11,428 bases of DNA from Byssochlamys sp. IMV 00236 (Eukaryota > Ascomycota > Eurotiomycetes > Eurotiales > Thermoascaceae): contig MSJH02000237.1 of the NCBI GenBank assembly GCA_001931875.2, forward strand, positions 1 to 11,428. Direction: 5' to 3'. Made by a program: the position numbers and the translations under genes. Shown piece after piece: positions 7,815 to 11,428 of this stretch. Under the pieces are notes generated by a model. The model saw nothing but the letters and a program-made list of their open reading frames with translations, was not told the DNA's origin and ran no database searches. Position 1 is the stretch's first letter. Each line of letters begins with the position of its first letter.

Positions 7815-8320
7815 TTACTTCATGTTGGCACAAGAATGTAACTGATGCTTGTTGACTAAATGATACATCAATGAATCTCTGCTACTGTTGCCCTTCGGAA
7901 ACCATGTGTGCACCACTTTCATCTTAATGAGCTCCTCTACAGTCGCTTCTGTCCATAAAGCTAAATGGATATGCGGTGACTCGCGATCTTGGCGTTCCAT
8001 AACCCAGTTATGTTCCTTGATTCCTTTGATTTGATCAGCGAAATGGCCTAGAATATAGTCATTGAAGAATTTTAACCATTTACGTTTCCAGTGAAATTCG
8101 AAAGTAACAGGATTATCTCAAGGGTTTTTGGTCCCCGCAGTCAAGTTCTTGAAGTCCTCGCTGTTGTCATCGCACAAAAAAGTCACGAATAACTGTGGTG
8201 GTTCAAGGTTTTCAAATATGCATTGAAGATCCAAAAAATTTTGACGTTTATATGCATATGAAGATTTGATTTGTGGTGGAACAGCTGACATGACATTTTT
8301 GTCAGCTTCTTGGTTGTTGA
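7815..8320 (-). pseudogene. Helitron Rep, HUH-motif fragment
   Basis: The N-terminal half of the Rep nuclease. The frame runs from NVMSAVPPQIKSSYAYKRQN through PPQLFVTFLCDDN to a TGA at 8118-8120. That stop falls where KNP(stop)DNPVTFEFHW is read, probably a former tryptophan. The frame then continues past GHFADQIKG and NWVMERQDRESPHIHLALW. The HIH of the metal-binding HUH motif is encoded at 7965-7973. The fragment ends HQLHSCANMK, stop (7815-7817). The order, a PQLFVTF strand followed by a basic KRKWLKFF helix and then the HUH, fits Helitron Reps well. Confidence 0.85.
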
Positions 8321-8944
8321 ATCGATTAGATCACGTTGCTTTAATTTTTTACCTTTTCCTTTAGTTGAAACAAAAAATCTGTTTGCAGCGGCAATGTTTT
8401 TCTTTTCTACAGCATCAAGCATAAAGAACAGAAAAGAAGGATCCTGGGCAAATCGTTTATCTTTTTTCATTAACCTAGACTTAACAAAACTTGTGAGTGT
8501 CTCGCCATTCAAGGTAGCTGCTGCAATTCCTCCATTTGATTCAGGTATGTCGTAAATCCTTTGCTCAGAAGGCGTAGATATTGTTGAATGAGGTTTGACC
8601 TTAGGCACCATGGAATAGTGTCCAGTACTGGTGGTGAAAAGATGAGGAAAGATCAACGCTAAAAGGCTAGGGTGAGAGTACTTTATGACTTTTCCATCAA
8701 GGTCTTCTCCAATCAATAGGTCATTGAAGTCTACATCGGCTGATTGAGAATTGGTATCTTCCATTGCAAAAAGAGCGTTGCTTTTCCAGTCTACAGCCGA
8801 GCCTACATGCTTTCTATTTTCAGAGACATGATAATTGACCAAAGAATACGTGAGTTTTGGCAGCTTGTTTCTGGCCAGAAGGGGGTTGACATCTTGCAAA
8901 GCTTTGTAAGCCTCTTGGACGCTTCTTTTATCTATTAAGTCTGG
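8290..8944 (-). pseudogene. Helitron N-terminal domain fragment
   Basis: Contains the Helitron-like N-terminal domain that precedes the Rep nuclease. The frame begins QPDLIDKRSVQEAYKALQDV (from about 8944) and runs to about 8310. It includes YSHPSLLALIFPHLF with GHYSM nearby (the YPxLFPxLFPxGxGH block), then RLMKKDKRFAQDPSFLFFML, the RL-x(3)-xRFAxDPSFxFF block that ends the domain. At the right side a frameshift at about 8938 separates it from the preceding fragment. At the left a shift near 8310 moves the reading into the Rep fragment frame, so the last 30 or so codons to 8183 in this frame are not part of the ancestral protein. Confidence 0.8.
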
Positions 8945-9174
8945 TTGTCCAGCTGAAAGAATAAGCTGAGGGTACCACCATATGTCATCTCAGCGAATTC
9001 ATAATTATGCAAGCGACTTATAGAGCCCCTCATTTCAAAATGTCCTATTCTTCCTTTGTTGGGAGCCAACTTTCGGGTGATTTGAGAGTACAGCTTGATT
9101 GGAGATAGAATAGACTTTTCACGATAGTTTAGGTTTTTTGTTTCATTCACCAAATCACCTATAAATTTAATCGA
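8935..9174 (-). pseudogene. Helitron N-terminal region fragment
   Basis: Open from after a TAA at about 9175-9177. It reads REKSILSPIKLYSQITRKLA, then IGHFEMRGSISRLHNYEFAE. An ExxxLSPIxLxxxIxR pattern followed by a GHFxMRGSxS-like stretch is typical of the region before the Helitron N-terminal domain. It ends in TAA at 8935-8937, just where the next fragment's frame takes over, so the two are separated by a single frameshift. It has no catalytic residues of its own. Confidence 0.65.
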
Positions 9175-9190
9175 TTAGATCTGGATGCTA

Positions 9191-9520
9191 TCATCCACCA
9201 TACAAACTGAGCTTTGATGTGCCTGGAAAAATAAATCTTGAAAAGTTTTCCTTTGCGACTGTTCGATGGGCTGAACATACCATGTAAAGGTTGCCCTTTA
9301 AAATTGGTTGTATATTCCACTTCAAGCACGGCAAATTAGTGGGCGATGCAACGGTGCGATACTTTTGATCTTCTAGATAAAGCAACCTCATACGGAAGCA
9401 ACAGTGGCCATTTGGTTTCATCATGATAAATTTCTGAAACGCCTTGATTTGGCTTCTTTCTTTGGGATCAAATGTGCTCAAATTTCTATCCTTGTGATTC
9501 TGTGTTGACAATGCATGCAT
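9191..9520 (-). pseudogene. Helitron N-terminal cysteine-containing fragment
   Basis: 109 codons starting ATG in an ATGCATGCATGCATG run and ending TGA at 9191. Residues 38-51 read HCCFRMRLLYLEDQ, followed by LPCLKW and later YMVCSAHR. This spaced set of Cys and His residues, together with LLYxED, resembles the zinc-binding or cysteine-rich start of long Helitron transposases. Direct metal binding cannot be judged because one expected Cys seems to be Arg in HCCFRM. It precedes the other fragments in the correct order. Assignment rests more on position than on similarity. Confidence 0.5.
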
Positions 9521-9926
9521 GCATGAAGATGACCCGATCTCTAATGAGGGCGCCTAAAGTAGTCATTTTATGTATATACCGACTCTGTTATAGCCAGTGA
9601 GTAGGGTATATTTGGTACTTTTCTTTCTATTGGCTGATTTACCCTCACTCCCTGTGACACTAATCTCAACTTTTTGAGTAATCACAACAATAAATCTATT
9701 GTCAATGCTCGCTTAAGGCATTGTGCCTAATGCATTGTAAACGTACGTTAGCTGTCATGAACCATGATAGCATATAGAGTAAAGCCTCCAGGAAAAGTTG
9801 GCGCACTTGTGGACTTTGTTTTTACCGATCGTATACATTGGCGAACAAAGAGCCCCAAGCGTCCCTTAGGGTTGCCACTGTGTTACTTCAAACGTCGATC
9901 CACCCTATGACTCGATTAGCGTTTTA
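9521..9926. other. non-coding stretch between the Helitron remnant and the Tc1-like element
   Basis: No gene seen. There is a short (ATGC)n run at its left edge, a small hairpin AGGCA-TTG-TGCCT near 9717-9729, and the palindrome ACGTACGT-like sequence near 9743. The 5' end of the minus-strand Helitron should lie in or to the right of this stretch, but no secure TC terminus can be chosen by eye. Confidence 0.4.
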
Positions 9927-9940
9927 CAGTGAACGCAGCG

Positions 9941-10095
9941 TTAAATTGCGAATTTCTAAAAATTAAATAGCGGAAAAATAAAATTTTAAATTGCACTTTC
10001 CATTCACAACGATTTGCGGGTTTTTCAAAAATCAAATTGCGGCTTCTTGAACATCAATTTGTAGTTTTCTGTGAAATCAAATTGCGGGTTAATCC
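9941..10095. repeat. subterminal direct-repeat array, seven units of about 22.7 bp
   Basis: The core TTGCGG or a close variant occurs at 9946, 9968, 9991, 10014, 10037, 10059 and 10082, with spacings of 22, 23, 23, 23, 22 and 23 bp. The fuller unit is close to ATCAAATTGCGGGTTTTTC. The best copies are at 10031 and 10076. Units at 9968, 9991 and 10059 are degenerate (TAGCGG, TTGCAC, TTGTAG). The array lies between the element end and the transposase stop codon. Repeated subterminal sites often bind transposase, but that function is inferred here. Confidence 0.85.
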
Positions 10096-10122
10096 TGAAC
10101 ATACTCTCATGGAAACTTATCA

Positions 10123-10965
10123 TTAAATGGGCTCTTTATTTCTACATTTATCAAATTGATTACAAGAGTGCTGTATAAAGGCCTTTAAATGATGAATGGG
10201 AACATTATTACATGCTTCAGCAATTCTCGTCTTAAGATCTTCGTTATCGGAAAAGATTCCTCTCTTGACTTTGTTTTTGACAACAGACCAAAATTGCTCA
10301 ATAGGATTGAGTTCAGGAGAATAAGGAGGAAGATAGATGCTCCTGTAACCTCTAGAAGTGATTAATTCATCAATGTCTTTGTGCGTATGGATGGGAACAT
10401 TATCCATAACAATAAAAAAACCTTTCATAAGAGGATTTTTGTCCATTTCATCTAGAGTTTTTCGAATGAAATTCAAATAATGCCCAATCGTAGTGCCTTT
10501 TGCTCTTTTTGTGTCAGATGTCTGCTTTCGTTTTCTTCCACCTTCAACCTTACGTTGCTTAGGTTTCTCAGCCACTCTGAGCTCAATGTCTACTACTCCC
10601 AAGACACTGATAGCGCCTAAAATCGTATGGGAAATTGCTCTAGTCGACTTAGTTTTTACTATAGCCGGTGTACCAACTGTAGACCAAGCTGAAGTTGAAC
10701 GCATATTTATGTTAAAGCCAATTTCGTCAATAAAAACACAATTAGACATATAGTCCATATCAGTTGCTGCCCATCGATTTATCCATTCAAATCGCTGTTG
10801 GAGTTTATCATCGGAATTTCTTTCTTCAGGGTGCAAAGTAACTCTTTTAAAAGACAAATTGCATTCATTCCTGATGAAGTTGCGAACGCTCATTTCTTTT
10901 AAATTGAAGTTTTCAAACGACTTTGTCAAACTCTCAATTATATCCACAACGCGTGCGTCAGGGCG
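10123..10965 (-). pseudogene. Tc1/mariner-type transposase, DDE catalytic part
   Basis: Cut-and-paste transposase catalytic domain of the DDE_3 (Tc1/IS630) type, acting in the nucleus at TA sites. From GTG at 10945-10947, residues 71-75 read VFIDE, with catalytic Asp74. Residues 178-187 read FIVMDNVPIH, with Asp182. Residues 208-221 read PYSPELNPIEQFWS, with Glu217. Thirty-four residues separate Asp182 and Glu217, the DD34E spacing of Tc1. Residues 124-152 form a basic insert (KPKQRK, GGRKRK, TKRAK) that may act as a nuclear localisation signal. The frame ends with TAA at 10123-10125 after NKEPI. It is continuous with the HTH half upstream except for one TAG. An independent start at the internal ATG (residue 19) is possible but would lack DNA binding. 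Confidence 0.88.
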
Positions 10966-11428
10966 CTAATCGTATAAATTTATAATGTACTTTTTGTGTT
11001 CTTGCTGTAGCATTCCAGTTTTTCTCTTATCATGATTTGTTTGCTTCTCGAATATATTCCATTCTGGATCGTCCTTTAATCTTTTAGCCCATTGTTGCCC
11101 AGTACGCTCAGTCACACCAGACAATCTAGCAGCTTTCGCAGCTTTGTATAATCTAACTTGCAAGTAATAAAGAAAGAGAACTTTCTGGTCGGCAGAATAC
11201 ACATTATACCCTTTTTTATCATCTTTAGAAGTTTTTTCTTCGTTCATAGTCTCATCAAGCTCATCTCTCATTCGTTCTTGCTCAGATGGCTGAGCTTGTT
11301 TGTACTTTTGAAATGTCGTAAGAGTCTCTAAATGAAATGGATCGACATCTTCAACCCACTCCATTGCGTCATTGCCTCTTTCGTCAAATATTTTACCTTG
11401 TCCGTCTTCATAAAAAAAAAAAAAAAAA
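10966..11428 (-). pseudogene. Tc1/mariner-type transposase, N-terminal HTH part (partial, stop-terminated)
   Basis: The DNA-binding half. From ATG at 11362-11364, residues 72-97 (KAAKAARLSGVTERTGQQWA and following) form a helix-turn-helix of the kind used to bind the transposon ends. It is preceded by an acidic/basic low-complexity stretch (about residues 27-52) and followed by EHKKYIINLYD, where the family continues directly into the catalytic half. It stops at TAG (10966-10968) in the same frame as the catalytic half, so a single nonsense change separates them. The frame stays open upstream of the ATG to the window edge (reading YEDGQGKIFDERGND), so the true start may be earlier and outside the window. 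Confidence 0.8.
11412..11428. repeat. A17 homopolymer at the window edge
   Basis: Seventeen A residues end the window. On the transposase strand this is a T run in the open frame (phenylalanine codons), which is unlikely to be coding. It may be a poly(A)/poly(T) tract that halted assembly. Confidence 0.8.

Larger units (their letters stand above)
5408..9520 (-). mobile_element. decayed autonomous-type Helitron (Rep/Helicase) remnant
   Basis: Read on the minus strand, the segment encodes the parts of a Helitron transposase in the right order: N-terminal cysteine-containing region, Helitron N-terminal domain, HUH endonuclease with two tyrosines, and Pif1-like helicase. Such proteins nick and strand-transfer DNA by rolling-circle replication in the nucleus. 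The gene is spread over several frames with at least ten frameshifts or stops, so no full-length protein can be made. The clear domain order and the good local matches show this is one gene, not several. The 5' TC end and 3' hairpin/CTRR end were not found, so the limits given are those of recognisable coding sequence, not of the transposon. Confidence 0.85.
9927..11428 (-). mobile_element. Tc1/mariner-type transposon, left end and transposase (right end outside window)
   Basis: A transposase gene on the minus strand (10123 to beyond the window) is followed by a distinctive terminal region. The left end is placed at CAGTGAACG (9927), directly after TA at 9925-9926. Tc1-like elements insert at TA, and many begin CAGT. 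Seven regularly spaced repeat units follow at once. The other terminus and its inverted repeat are beyond 11428, so the boundary is inferred from one end only. Compared with the neighbouring Helitron, the coding sequence is nearly intact, which points to a much more recent insertion. Confidence 0.7.

Noticed and set aside
10493..10753. Plus-strand 86-codon frame
   Set aside because: It is antisense to the transposase catalytic domain.

Overview
The window looks like a gene-poor, AT-rich, transposon-laden stretch of a fungal nuclear genome, most likely an early-diverging fungus of the Mucoromycota/Mucorales type. That placement is inferred from the style of the Tc1/mariner transposase at the right end, the Helitron protein with fused Rep and Pif1-like helicase modules, a split Pol III gene with a T-rich terminator, and the eukaryotic-style TATA and AATAAA-like signals. 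I see no intact conventional host protein gene. The right edge ends in 17 consecutive A, which suggests a contig end or assembly limit.

Left third (1-5400): mostly non-coding. It holds a tRNA-type Pol III gene (596-720) with good acceptor, D and T arms but an abnormal centre that looks like a partial internal duplication. It also holds a pair of old, diverged direct repeats (about 1100-1590 and 3405-3880), an LTR-like block (2721-3097) with a possible relative upstream of the tRNA gene, and a clean 10-bp minisatellite (4961-5120) in which nearly every unit carries an inverted CCAAT box.

Middle (5408-9520, minus strand): one long decayed Helitron protein gene. Read from right to left it gives a cysteine-containing N-terminal region, the Helitron N-terminal domain, the HUH/two-tyrosine Rep endonuclease, a linker, and a Pif1-like SF1B helicase with its C-terminal tail. 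The order is preserved, but there are at least ten frameshifts or stops, a ruined Walker A motif and an internal deletion near helicase motif VI. The element cannot be autonomous now.

Right end (9927-11428, minus strand): a much younger Tc1/mariner-type element. Its transposase keeps the full D, D, E triad (DD34E spacing) and is interrupted by a single in-frame TAG between the HTH and DDE parts. Behind the gene lies a regular array of seven roughly 22.7-bp units, beginning a few bases inside a TA-CAGT terminus. This looks like an extended terminal or subterminal repeat. The opposite end of the element lies outside the window.

No operon-like or cooperating host gene set is present. The genes are independent mobile elements of different ages layered in the same region: the Helitron and the paired repeats are old, and the Tc1-like element is recent.
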